Below are positions 6,994-14,056 of a DNA stretch of 16,268 nucleotides, in pieces. The stretch is taken from the NCBI GenBank assembly GCA_038212015.1, contig JBBQUY010000080.1, forward strand, positions 1 through 16,268, given 5' to 3'. Under the pieces are notes generated by a model. It ran no database searches. It saw nothing but the letters and a program-made list of their open reading frames with translations, and was not told the origin of the DNA. Made by a program: the position numbers and the translations under genes. Position 1 is the first letter of the stretch. Each line of letters starts with the position of its first letter. Origin of the DNA: JAGQUL01 sp038212015. GTDB taxonomy: Bacteria; Actinomycetota; Thermoleophilia; Gaiellales; SKUG01.

Positions 6994-8675
6994 CCGCTCA
7001 CCCACCACTCGTCCATGTTCCACGTGTGGTTCGCGGACGGGTTGAGCTTGAGGCCCTGCACGCGCGAGCGCCACGCCACCACGTCCGGGCTCTGGAACAG
7101 CGGCAGCACCGGCACCTCCGACGCGATGATCGCGTTCGCCTCGTGCACGAGCTTCGCGCGCTCGACCGGATCCACCGCGGTGTCGGCCGCCGTCATCACC
7201 CGCTCGGCGTCCTTGTTGCACCAGCCCATGCGGTTCTTGCCCGCCCACGACGGCTTGCGCGGAATCTCTTCGCACCCGAAGATCAGCTTCGGCAGCGGCT
7301 CCACGCCCGTCAGTTCGCTCCACTCGCCCAGGTGGAACTGCCCGTGCGGCGCCGTGTGGCTGTACAGCACCTCGGTCGGGATCAGCCGGATCTCCGTGAT
7401 GATCCCCTGTCGCCGCAGCTGCTCCTGCACGAGCTGCGCGACCTTCGCGCGAAACGGCATGCTGCCCGCACCCGCGACCCACGTCAGCTTGAGCGCCTTG
7501 CCATCCTTCGTCCACGGACCGCTGCCGTCACGCGACCAACCCGCCTCCGTCAGCAGCGTCTTCACCTTCGCCGGATCCGGCGTCGCGTACTGCTCATACG
7601 GCGCGTCGTCATAGACCTTCAGCTCCGTCGACACCATCGGGCTCACTGCCGGCGGCACCACCCCCGACAGGATCACCTCCGTGATCATCTTCCGATCGAT
7701 CGCATGCGCCAGCGCGCGACGCACGCGCACGTCGTCGAGCGGCGCCTTCGTCGTGCGCATGAGCAGGAACTCGTTCACCGCGCCCGGCAGGATCGCGAAC
7801 TGCACGTCCGGCGTTCCCTTCAGCTCCGTCTCCAGGTTCGTGTCAGCCGGAATGAACGCCATGTCGGCTTCCTGCATCCGCAGCTGCATCTTGAGCGTGT
7901 TCGCGTCCTTCACGAAGCGGAAGACGACCTTGTCCACGCGAGCGGCATGGTCCTTTCGCCAGTAGTTGTCGTTGCGCACGATCGTCAGGCGCACGCCGCG
8001 CTGCCACGACTTGAACACGTACGGCCCGCTCGACACCGTCACGCGATCGTTCCACGCCGTGTTGAAGTCCTTGCCCCTGAGCGCATGCTCCGGCAGCGGC
8101 GGCATCGCGAGGATCCGCGACAGGTACGGCGCATAGCGGGCGGTGAAGTGGATGACGACGTTCGTCGCGCTCGGACACGCCACCTCGCTGATCTGCTGCC
8201 AGCCCAGGCGCGTCGCGATCTGGTACGTCTCGTTCATCACGGTCTGCCACGTGAAGCGCACGTCGTCGCACGTCACGGCCTCGCCGTCCGACCATGCAGC
8301 GTCAGGTCGCAGCCCGAACGACACGCGCATCCCGCCGTCGTCGGTCAGCACCACGCCGCCGTTGTCGAGCGTCGGCACGCTCGTCGCCAGCACCGGCTGC
8401 CACGCGCCCTCGTCGTCGAGCACGACGAGCGGATCGCTCAGCCCGTCGGTGAGCTGCTGCGTCACGGTCATCGCGCCGGGAGCCAGCCAGAAGTTGAGCA
8501 CCGGCGGTTCCTTGGCGAGCGCCACGACCATCGACCCGCCGCGCCTGGGCTCACCGGGGTCTGCACCCGCGGCCGGCTCGACGCTCGCGCCGCCACATCC
8601 GGCACCGAGCACGGCAAGCACGAGCAACAGTGCTCCAAGCACCGTGGTGCGTCCCCGATGACACGACCCCCGCAT
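6990..8675 (-). CDS. Substrate-binding lipoprotein of a peptide-type ABC importer (SBP family 5)
   Basis: This 561-residue protein starts with a basic segment and a hydrophobic core ending in VLGAGC, giving a lipidation Cys at residue 27; the -3 position is Gly, slightly off the usual lipobox. The mature part begins with RRGGSMVVALAKEPPVLNF and continues with LTDGLSDPLVVLDDEGAWQPVLAT, the typical opening of DppA/OppA-like binding proteins. WSDGEAVTCDDVRFTW, an IxxAIDRxxI-like helix (LAHAIDRKMIT) and AxxLLxEAGW (VKTLLTEAGW) follow. Length matches the family. It is the first gene of the importer operon and captures the ligand outside the membrane for the two permeases. The ligand cannot be told from sequence. 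No good Shine-Dalgarno precedes the start at 8675, and no clear promoter was found in the 169 bp to the divergent gene. Confidence 0.92.
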   Translation of the reverse strand: MRGSCHRGRTTVLGALLLVLAVLGAGCGGASVEPAAGADPGEPRRGGSMVVALAKEPPVLNFWLAPGAMTVTQQLTDGLSDPLVVLDDEGAWQPVLATSVPTLDNGGVVLTDDGGMRVSFGLRPDAAWSDGEAVTCDDVRFTWQTVMNETYQIATRLGWQQISEVACPSATNVVIHFTARYAPYLSRILAMPPLPEHALRGKDFNTAWNDRVTVSSGPYVFKSWQRGVRLTIVRNDNYWRKDHAARVDKVVFRFVKDANTLKMQLRMQEADMAFIPADTNLETELKGTPDVQFAILPGAVNEFLLMRTTKAPLDDVRVRRALAHAIDRKMITEVILSGVVPPAVSPMVSTELKVYDDAPYEQYATPDPAKVKTLLTEAGWSRDGSGPWTKDGKALKLTWVAGAGSMPFRAKVAQLVQEQLRRQGIITEIRLIPTEVLYSHTAPHGQFHLGEWSELTGVEPLPKLIFGCEEIPRKPSWAGKNRMGWCNKDAERVMTAADTAVDPVERAKLVHEANAIIASEVPVLPLFQSPDVVAWRSRVQGLKLNPSANHTWNMDEWWVSG

Positions 8676-8844
8676 GCCAGAACATCGAGCCGGCTGCCGT
8701 CCGAGTCACGCACGTACGCGTTGAGAACCGGCCCGCTGCTGGCCGCTCCTGGGGTGTCAGGCTCACGAGCCCCGTGCACGCGTGGATTCGCGTTGCCGGC
8801 TCCATCTCGCACACGCGCGGCGCAGATTCGGGAAGATGAGTGGG

Positions 8845-9162
8845 ATGCATCCCTCCCTCGTGATTCGTGTCCCTGAAACCAACGGCCCCGTTCGAGCCGC
8901 GTTCGAGAAGGCGCTCGACTTCGGTGAGTTCCGGGAAGCCTCCGACCCGGAATGGCCGGAGTTCATTCGGGAGAGCTCCAAGTACGCAGTCGGCAACGAG
9001 GTTTCGGGCGTGCGCATCAACCTCTATCGCGACGATCTCGTCGTCGGCCGCTTCGGTCGCTATACCTTCGAATTCGTCGGCGATGACGAGAAGTCCGTCA
9101 CCAAGGTCCGCGACGAGTTCAACCAGAAGCTCGCCTCGCTCAACCTGCACGCGCCCAAGTAG
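8845..9162 (+). CDS. Hypothetical small cytoplasmic protein (105 aa)
   Basis: This small soluble protein was not recognised. The start at 8845 is chosen because GGAAG lies 9 nt upstream. The in-frame ATG at 8836 is abutted by the same purines and so has no usable site, and an earlier start at 8782 would add an Arg-rich stretch. The sequence is charged, with DFGEFREASDPEWPEF in the middle and a region predicted by eye to form strands around VRINLYRDDLVVGRFGRYTFEFVGD. A helical C-terminus, SVTKVRDEFNQKLASL, follows. There is no signal peptide, cysteine or recognised motif. It is transcribed divergently from the importer operon and ends 12 bp before a hairpin, so it is probably monocistronic. 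Confidence 0.75.
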   Translation: MHPSLVIRVPETNGPVRAAFEKALDFGEFREASDPEWPEFIRESSKYAVGNEVSGVRINLYRDDLVVGRFGRYTFEFVGDDEKSVTKVRDEFNQKLASLNLHAPK

Positions 9163-9174
9163 CGCCGCACGCGA

Positions 9175-9204
9175 CGAGGCCCCCGCCGCGTGGCGAGGGC
9201 CTCG
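9175..9204. terminator. Hairpin terminator between convergent genes
   Basis: CGAGGCCCCCGCC at 9175-9187 and GGCGAGGGCCTCG at 9192-9204 pair over 13 positions with one C-A mismatch and a GCGT loop. It lies 12 bp after the stop at 9162 and 51 bp past the end of the convergent gene at 9256, so it may work in both directions. No clear T-run is present. Confidence 0.65.
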
Positions 9205-9255
9205 ATCGTCAGATCATGTCGGCACCCGCGTGGAGGCGGGCGGCCGTGCGTGCGA

Positions 9256-9672
9256 TCAGGTCGCGATCGCGATCGGGCGGTAGCCGATCATCAGGTCGCT
9301 CGTGTGCATCGCGAGCCAGCCGGTGTTCTCGGTCCAGGTCCAGGACCAGCCCGACGCGTACGGCCAGATGTAGACGCGAGTTCCGGGCGTGCGGCTGCGC
9401 TGCACCCACGAGCGTCCATTCCAGTGCCACGCGACCTTGGCGGCCGGAGCGACGAGGCGATTGCCGTAGAAGCCACCTTCGACGGTGCCCCAGCCCTGGT
9501 AGCTGGCGTACGCAGGAATCGGCTCGTTGTACGGCGCTGCCAGCGGCACGCCCGCGTTCACGGGCCGCTTGCTCGCCTCGGCGCTCGATACCGCCAGCGC
9601 AGCTGCAACGAGCGCGGTGGCCAGGATCGCGACCACGGCAACATGCCACGTGCGGATTCGAATCGTCGACAT
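9256..9672 (-). CDS. Small secreted Trp-rich protein
   Basis: This 138-residue protein has a signal peptide: basic MSTIRIR, a hydrophobic core at 11-28 and a likely cut after SSAEA near residue 33. The mature part of about 105 residues has nine tryptophans, including AWHWNGRSW (81-89) and SGWSWTWTENTGW (108-119). It has no cysteines, so disulfides are absent. A compact beta-sheet fold, perhaps carbohydrate- or wall-binding, is a guess from the aromatic content only. The start at 9672 has AAGGGG about 9 nt upstream, a strong site; the frame extends 30 codons further up but with no site there. A TTGACG at 9757-9762 on this strand, followed after 17 bp by a weak TTCACT, is a possible promoter. 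Confidence 0.8.
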   Translation of the reverse strand: MSTIRIRTWHVAVVAILATALVAAALAVSSAEASKRPVNAGVPLAAPYNEPIPAYASYQGWGTVEGGFYGNRLVAPAAKVAWHWNGRSWVQRSRTPGTRVYIWPYASGWSWTWTENTGWLAMHTSDLMIGYRPIAIAT

Positions 9673-9784
9673 CGTGATATCCCCTTGGGATCGAGCCCTC
9701 GGCACAGCCGCGGGCGTAGTTCGTCCTGTATCCAGTGAACGACGTAACCTGTGATCCGTCAACGAACTGCCGCGAGGATGACCA

Positions 9785-10924
9785 ATGAGTGACGACGACC
9801 AGCGCTCCGACGCGCGCCGCGGCCACTCCGGCCGCCGTGCGGTGCTGCTGCTCGTGCTCGCGGTGCTCGTCCCGGTCGGCGCGGGCCTCGCGCTGTGGGC
9901 TGCTGCCGACGAGCACCAGATCGTCCCGGGCCTCGACGGCTGCGGCTACGTGCGCGATCGCGCGTCCCAGCTCGACTGCTACACCGGCGAGTTCCAGTCG
10001 ATCGTCGACGACCAGGGACTCGAGAAGGGCCTCACCCGCATCGACGAGCTCGCTGCCGACAGCGTGCCGCTCGGCGCGGACTGTCACGTGTCGTGGCATC
10101 CGATCGGTGAAGCCGACGGCCGCGTCGATGCCAAGGCCGATCGCGACTACGCCAACATCATCGCGAAGACGACCTGCCAGCAGGGCTACGCCCACGGCTA
10201 CACGATCGGGTTCATCGGCACCAAGGACCCGACCGAGGCCGAGCTCGCACGCATGGTCGACGCCGAATGTGGCGGCAGCACCGGGCTCAACGCGCTGTTC
10301 AACTGCACGCACGCATACGGCCACGTGATCGCCCGCCAGAACGAAGGCGACATCGAAGCCGGCATTCGCGCCTGCGAGCAGGTCGACTACGAACGCCTGC
10401 CCGGCGCGAACGTGCAGAGCCCCGTGCCCGGCGAGCGCCCGCCGGTGCTCGTGGGCGCCGAGCACCAGTGCCTGTACGGGCTGTACATGGAAACGTCGCT
10501 GCTCGACCTCGCCGACGGCGGCACCGAGCTCGACAGCTGCGGATCCGCCACCTCGCCCGAAGCACGCAAGGCCTGCTACGCCTACCTTCCGGCGCGCGTC
10601 AACGGCATCCGCGGCAACCTCGAGGACGCAGCGAAGGCGTGCCACGACCTCGCACCCGAGGGCGACCTTCGCGACTCGTGCGTCAAGACGTTCAGCATCG
10701 GGCTCGGCTCGAAGGAGCAGTGCACGATGCTCGTGGCGAAGGTCGAACGCGACCAGTGCCGCCAGGTGATCGCCGTACGCGACAACCAGGACGACGTGCT
10801 CGCGTTCGCCGACGGCGACCCCGATTCGTTCGATGCGAACGTGCTCATCGCACCCGAACCCGGCGTGGAGGAGCCCGGCGCCCCCGACACGCCGCCGGCC
10901 CCGCCGGGCGGTGCACCGGGCTGA
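9785..10924 (+). CDS. Single-span membrane protein with a Cys/His-rich outer domain
   Basis: This 379-residue protein has a charged cytoplasmic start (1-18), one membrane span (about 19-40) and a large outer domain. There are 14 cysteines, all outside, at 53, 65, 100, 131, 162, 174, 197, 229, 252, 264, 286, 299, 313 and 325. Short Cys/His clusters recur: CHVSWH (100-105), CQQGYAHGY (131-139), CTHAYGH (174-180) and HQCLYGLY (227-234). No CXXCH haem motif is present. The even number of cysteines fits disulfides, while the HxxxH spacings at 101-105 and 176-180 also fit metal binding. The last 25 residues are a Pro/Gly-rich tail. GAGGA lies 6 nt before the start. A GT87 membrane glycosyltransferase follows 41 bp downstream on the same strand, so an envelope role is inferred. 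I do not recognise the family. Confidence 0.85.
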   Translation: MSDDDQRSDARRGHSGRRAVLLLVLAVLVPVGAGLALWAAADEHQIVPGLDGCGYVRDRASQLDCYTGEFQSIVDDQGLEKGLTRIDELAADSVPLGADCHVSWHPIGEADGRVDAKADRDYANIIAKTTCQQGYAHGYTIGFIGTKDPTEAELARMVDAECGGSTGLNALFNCTHAYGHVIARQNEGDIEAGIRACEQVDYERLPGANVQSPVPGERPPVLVGAEHQCLYGLYMETSLLDLADGGTELDSCGSATSPEARKACYAYLPARVNGIRGNLEDAAKACHDLAPEGDLRDSCVKTFSIGLGSKEQCTMLVAKVERDQCRQVIAVRDNQDDVLAFADGDPDSFDANVLIAPEPGVEEPGAPDTPPAPPGGAPG

Positions 10925-10951
10925 CCGCACGGTCGCACCGCCGCGCGTTGC

Positions 10952-10957
10952 TACCAT
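10952..10957 (+). promoter_or_regulatory. Candidate -10 box (TACCAT) for a leaderless GT87 transcript
   Basis: TACCAT fits TANNNT and lies 8 nt before the ATG at 10966, or 5 nt before the GTG at 10963. No Shine-Dalgarno precedes the gene and no -35 box is evident. Other genes here show the same layout with 6-7 nt spacing, which supports a separate promoter in addition to read-through from the preceding gene. Confidence 0.35.
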
Positions 10958-10965
10958 TCGCCGTG

Positions 10966-12246
10966 ATGCGCCTCGCCGCGGACACCCGTTTCGTCGTGGC
11001 GGCGTGGCTTGCCACCCGCGGCCTGATCGTCGCGCTCATCTTCCTGGTGTCGCGCGGTGACGTGTCGCACATGCAGGACGTCGGCTACTACCACGAGGTC
11101 GCCCGACACCTGCTCGACACGCGCACGATGCCGGCCACCGAGATGTGGCAGTACCCGCCCGGCGCGACGCTCGTGCTGCTCATCCCGCAGCTCGCGGGTG
11201 ACGCCGCCTACGGCATCGCGTTCGTCGCGTTCATGGTCGCCTGCGACGCGACGATCACGTGGCTGCTCGCGCGTGCGGCGCGCACCAACGGCAGCCTGCT
11301 CGGGTTGTGGGCGTGGCTGCTGCTCATGCCCGCCATGCGCGAGTACCCGTTGCTGCGCTTCGACATGGTGCCGACGCTCTGCGCGGTCGCGGCGCTGCTG
11401 TTCGTCGTCCGCCGCCCGGTGCTGTTCGGCGCGCTCGCAGGACTCGGCACGCTCATCAAGGCGTGGCCGATCGTCGTGCTCGGCGCGGAGTGGCGCGTGC
11501 GCCGGCTCCTGCTCGCGGCGGTCGTCGCGGGCGCGGTGCTGTTCGGCGGCATCGCCGTCGCCGAGCAGGTGTTCGGACCGCAGGATCGCGCGCTCGACAA
11601 CCAGGCGGGTCGCGGCCTGCAGAACGAGGCCGTCGCCGCGAGCCCGTGGCACTTCGTCGGCTCCGTCAACGGCGACGGTGCGCCGCTGCACTACGGCTCC
11701 GGCGCCACCGAGATCAACGATCCGCGCGCCGAACGCGTCGCCGATGCGCTGCGCTGGGCGACCGCCGCGGCAGGTGTGCTGCTCGCCGCCTGGTGGGCGC
11801 TGCGTGCACTGCTGCTGCGTCGCGACTCCAGGGCGGACGGGCCGTCGCACCGAAGCTGGCTTGCCTCGAACGCCGCCGGCGCCGACCTGGTCACCGTCGG
11901 CGTGCTGCTGGCGATCGTCACCAGCCGCGTGCTGAGCCCGCAGTTCATGGTCTGGATGCTCGCCGTCGCCGCGATCTCGATGACATTTCCCGACACGCGC
12001 CTGCGCCGACCGTTCGTGTTCATCGCCCTCGCCACGATCTGCACCGCCGGCGTGCTGCGCTATCCCGAGGTGCTCGTGCTGCGCAACGTGCTGCTGACGC
12101 TCGCGGCGATCGACGCGACCTGGCGGCTGTGGACCGGTCTACGCGTGCGTGACGATGTCGATCGCGAGGTCGTCGACCTGCTCGACGTGCAGCCCGCCGC
12201 GCCGCGCGACGCCGATCACGTCGCCGACGCTCCCACACTCGCGTGA
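10966..12246 (+). CDS. GT87-family membrane glycosyltransferase (DUF2029, mannosyltransferase-like)
   Basis: This 426-residue integral membrane protein has about ten hydrophobic spans. Known GT87 members such as mycobacterial PimE transfer mannose from a polyprenyl-phosphate carrier to envelope glycolipids on the outer face. Matching features are an acidic residue in the first outer loop (D38, in DVGYYHEVA), YPP at 63-65, a KAWP motif at 165-168 and the late SRVLSPQFMVW at 320-330. The acceptor is unknown. The start at 10966 follows a -10-like box; the GTG at 10963 is an alternative. The hydrophilic tail from about residue 392 to 426 lies entirely within the 108 bp overlap with the convergent yaaA gene. 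It is probably a non-conserved extension. Confidence 0.85.
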   Translation: MRLAADTRFVVAAWLATRGLIVALIFLVSRGDVSHMQDVGYYHEVARHLLDTRTMPATEMWQYPPGATLVLLIPQLAGDAAYGIAFVAFMVACDATITWLLARAARTNGSLLGLWAWLLLMPAMREYPLLRFDMVPTLCAVAALLFVVRRPVLFGALAGLGTLIKAWPIVVLGAEWRVRRLLLAAVVAGAVLFGGIAVAEQVFGPQDRALDNQAGRGLQNEAVAASPWHFVGSVNGDGAPLHYGSGATEINDPRAERVADALRWATAAAGVLLAAWWALRALLLRRDSRADGPSHRSWLASNAAGADLVTVGVLLAIVTSRVLSPQFMVWMLAVAAISMTFPDTRLRRPFVFIALATICTAGVLRYPEVLVLRNVLLTLAAIDATWRLWTGLRVRDDVDREVVDLLDVQPAAPRDADHVADAPTLA

Positions 12247-12888
12247 GGTCTTCGCGAGCAGGCGCGCAAGCAGTCCCTTCGTCGCCTTGTTGAAATGGCT
12301 CACCACGCCGCGCGACCCGTCGGGACGCTCGCTCAGCACCCGCACGGTGAGCGCATCGTCGATCGGTGCCAGCGAGCGATACGCGCCCGAGCGAAGGTCG
12401 ACGACGAGCTCCTGCTCGGCCACCGACGCGAGGACCGGGCCGAGCGTCGGCTTCCAGACCGCGCCGAGGGTGCCGAGGCGGGGGAGCCTGGTGCCGCCCG
12501 ACAGGCGGTATGCCGGGATCGCATCGCTCGCGCGCACGATGCCGAACAGCGCCGATCCGATCGCGAGCCGTGAGTCCGCACGGGCACGCTCCGCCTTCCG
12601 CAGCGAGCCGTAGTCGAGGGAGTCGTAGAGCACGCCCGTGTAGCGCCGAATCGCGGGCATGGTGGGGGAGGCGTGCAGCTGCTCGTTGTGGCGCAGCTCA
12701 TCCGCCTGGGTGCGCCCGAGCCCGAGCACCTTGGCGGCCCGCGTCGGATTCGCGCCAAGCTTCACGAGCGTGGATCCCACGCGCTCGCGCGGCCGGGTGA
12801 GCTCCCCGAACGACAGCTGCTCGAGCTCGAGCGGTGCACCGTCGCCGCCGACGGCCTTCGTCTCGGATGGGGGAAGCAGCACGAGCAT
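12139..12888 (-). CDS. yaaA: YaaA/DUF328-family peroxide-stress protein
   Basis: This 249-residue cytoplasmic protein matches the YaaA (DUF328) family. The recognisable blocks are MLVLLPPSETK at the N-terminus, RYTGVLYDSLDY at 82-93, LFGIVRASDAIPAYRLS at about 114-130, DLRSGAYRSL at 164-173 and SHFNKATKG at 197-205. In Escherichia coli YaaA limits intracellular iron and oxidative DNA damage during peroxide stress; the same role here is inferred. Length is usual. The C-terminal 35 codons overlap the end of the GT87 gene on the other strand. The start at 12888 has no Shine-Dalgarno and sits 6 nt after a TACCTT -10-like box, which suggests a leaderless message. A gene with an EF-hand loop is divergent, 70 bp away. 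Confidence 0.93.
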   Translation of the reverse strand: MLVLLPPSETKAVGGDGAPLELEQLSFGELTRPRERVGSTLVKLGANPTRAAKVLGLGRTQADELRHNEQLHASPTMPAIRRYTGVLYDSLDYGSLRKAERARADSRLAIGSALFGIVRASDAIPAYRLSGGTRLPRLGTLGAVWKPTLGPVLASVAEQELVVDLRSGAYRSLAPIDDALTVRVLSERPDGSRGVVSHFNKATKGLLARLLAKTSRECGSVGDVIGVARRGGLHVEQVDDLAIDIVTHA

Positions 12889-12894
12889 GGGAGA

Positions 12895-12900
12895 AAGGTA
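12895..12900 (-). promoter_or_regulatory. Candidate -10 box (TACCTT) for leaderless yaaA
   Basis: On the minus strand TACCTT is followed by 6 nt (TCTCCC) and the ATG of yaaA. The bases before the start are pyrimidine-rich, so no ribosome site exists. No recognisable -35 lies 16-18 bp upstream. Confidence 0.45.
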
Positions 12901-12945
12901 TCGAATCGGTCGGTCGGGACTGCCGCACCACGCCGCTGCGAGGCG

Positions 12946-12951
12946 TACGAT
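12946..12951 (+). promoter_or_regulatory. Candidate -10 box (TACGAT) for the leaderless EF-hand gene
   Basis: TACGAT is followed by 7 nt and the ATG at 12959, with no Shine-Dalgarno. A transcript from this box would begin at or within a base or two of the start codon. It shares a 70 bp divergent region with the yaaA promoter. Confidence 0.5.
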
Positions 12952-12958
12952 TCACGTC

Positions 12959-13516
12959 ATGCGCATCGCTTCTCAGCACGCTCAGACGACCAGCCCCGCA
13001 GCCACGCCGAGCCCTGCGCAGGCATACGTGCAGCAGGCCCAGTGGCTGCTCGAAAAGGGCAGCGTCGTGCAGCGCCTCGACGTGGTGGATGCCAAGACCG
13101 TGCGCGTGCTCGTCGCTGACCCCTTCGTCACCGACCCGCATGACCGCGAGGAAGCCGACCGGCTTGCCGCCGACAGTGCCCTGACCGTGCTCGAGCAGGC
13201 GCTGCATGGCGTGCACCTGATTCCGGTCACGCGCAGCGGCTATCAGGGCAGGATGCGCGAGCTCGCGCCAGCCCAGCTGACGTTTGCCACGGGCCTGCTC
13301 AACGTGCAGCGCTACGACCTGGTGCCCGACGATCTCGACGGCGACGGGTTCCTCGCGCCGCACGAGGTGTCGCACCGCATCGAGGTCGACACGCCCGAGG
13401 ATGTCGTGCGCCTCGACTGGCTGCTGCGCGACCGCTTCGACGAGGGCAGCATCCAGGATGGCCTCGTGCGCATCGTCGTGCCCGAGCGCCCGTGGCGCGT
13501 CACGCCCGACGCCTGA
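12959..13516 (+). CDS. Hypothetical protein with one canonical EF-hand calcium loop
   Basis: This 185-residue protein has no signal peptide or membrane span. After a Ser/Pro/Ala-rich start (7-20) comes a helical stretch YVQQAQWLLEKG and a strand-like segment VQRLDVVDAKTVRVLVADPF. The DREEADRLAADSALTVLEQAL helix follows. Residues 125-136 read DLDGDGFLAPHE, a perfect 12-residue EF-hand loop with Asp at positions 1, 3 and 5, Gly at 6, Leu at 8 and Glu at 12. The rest, VDTPEDVVRLDWLLRDRFDEGSIQDG, is charged and helical. Calcium binding is therefore likely, though a lone EF loop usually needs a partner. The family is not recognised. The gene is divergent from yaaA and convergent, with a 10 bp gap, with the acetyltransferase. 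Confidence 0.82.
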   Translation: MRIASQHAQTTSPAATPSPAQAYVQQAQWLLEKGSVVQRLDVVDAKTVRVLVADPFVTDPHDREEADRLAADSALTVLEQALHGVHLIPVTRSGYQGRMRELAPAQLTFATGLLNVQRYDLVPDDLDGDGFLAPHEVSHRIEVDTPEDVVRLDWLLRDRFDEGSIQDGLVRIVVPERPWRVTPDA

Positions 13517-13526
13517 TCGTTGTTCG

Positions 13527-14024
13527 TCAGCGCAGCGAGCGCTCCATGACGAAGTGCGGCCCTGCGGTGGGGATCTCGAACTCCTCGCCGAGCACGGTCC
13601 AGCCCATCCGCTCGTAGAACCCGATCGCTGGCGTGCGCGCGTTGCACCACGCGAGCGTCGCACCGTGCTCGATCGCATGCGCCAGGCACGCATCGAGGGC
13701 CGCGCGCCCGGCTCCTGACCCGCGCAGGGCGGGCTCGGTCGCCATGCCGCGCAGGCGCCACGCCGTCCCTGCCGCATGGTCGGGGCCAACCGCCGCGCCA
13801 CCAAGGGCGTCCGCCGGTCGCGACTCCAGGTACATCGACGCGATCGACACGATGCGATCGTCGAGCTGCGCGCCCGCGTGGATCGTCAGCTCGTCCTCGT
13901 CGCCGGGGAACTCGCATTCGGCGACGGGTCGACCGGGCCGCAGCACCGCCATCCGCAACGGATGGGTCTGCTCGGCGCTGATACGGATCACGGTCAGGTC
14001 GGGGCGCTCATCGGTCGTCGACAT
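13527..14024 (-). CDS. GNAT-family N-acetyltransferase
   Basis: This 165-residue protein has a GNAT fold. WRLRGMATEPALRGSGAGRAAL (about 89-110) is the strand 4/helix 3 region, with the acetyl-CoA pyrophosphate loop R-G-S-G-A-G. GATLAWCNARTPAIGFYERMGWTVLGEEFEI (121-151) is motif B with the conserved FYERMGW. The acceptor substrate is unknown; the protein resembles small ElaA/YybD-like acetyltransferases. Starts at 14036 and 14033 are in frame, but 14024 is preferred. A TATGAT -10 box overlaps the upstream ATGs and ends 7 nt before 14024, so the message is probably leaderless from there. The 3' end faces the EF-hand gene with only 10 bp between. Confidence 0.9.
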   Translation of the reverse strand: MSTTDERPDLTVIRISAEQTHPLRMAVLRPGRPVAECEFPGDEDELTIHAGAQLDDRIVSIASMYLESRPADALGGAAVGPDHAAGTAWRLRGMATEPALRGSGAGRAALDACLAHAIEHGATLAWCNARTPAIGFYERMGWTVLGEEFEIPTAGPHFVMERSLR

Positions 14025-14031
14025 GCCCTGC

Positions 14032-14037
14032 ATCATA
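14032..14037 (-). promoter_or_regulatory. -10 box TATGAT for the leaderless acetyltransferase gene
   Basis: On the minus strand TATGAT, five of six matches to TATAAT, is followed by GCAGGGC and then ATG at 14024. The expected -35 position falls at the edge of the inverted repeat at 14057-14097 and reads CCCCCG, which is no match, so activation or repression through that repeat is possible. Confidence 0.55.
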
Positions 14038-14056
14038 CGACCCGGAAAACAAATCG

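Noticed and set aside
6994..7515. Extension of the OppB-like gene upstream to 7515
   Set aside because: It would lie inside the lipoprotein gene in another frame, with Arg/Gly/Ala-rich sequence. The ATGA overlap at 6990-6993 marks the real start.
9734..9762. TTGACG-N17-TTCACT as a promoter for the Trp-rich secreted protein
   Set aside because: The -35 is good but the -10 matches only about half of the consensus, so it is mentioned under the gene rather than called as a feature.
9209..10957. Long minus-strand frame across the Cys/His-rich protein gene
   Set aside because: It is the complement of a convincing plus-strand membrane protein and changes composition midway. It has no recognisable domain.
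10267..10965. Upstream extension of the GT87 gene into the preceding gene
   Set aside because: The extension is Arg-rich and overlaps the preceding coding region in another frame. The hydrophobic family-like sequence begins only at 10966.
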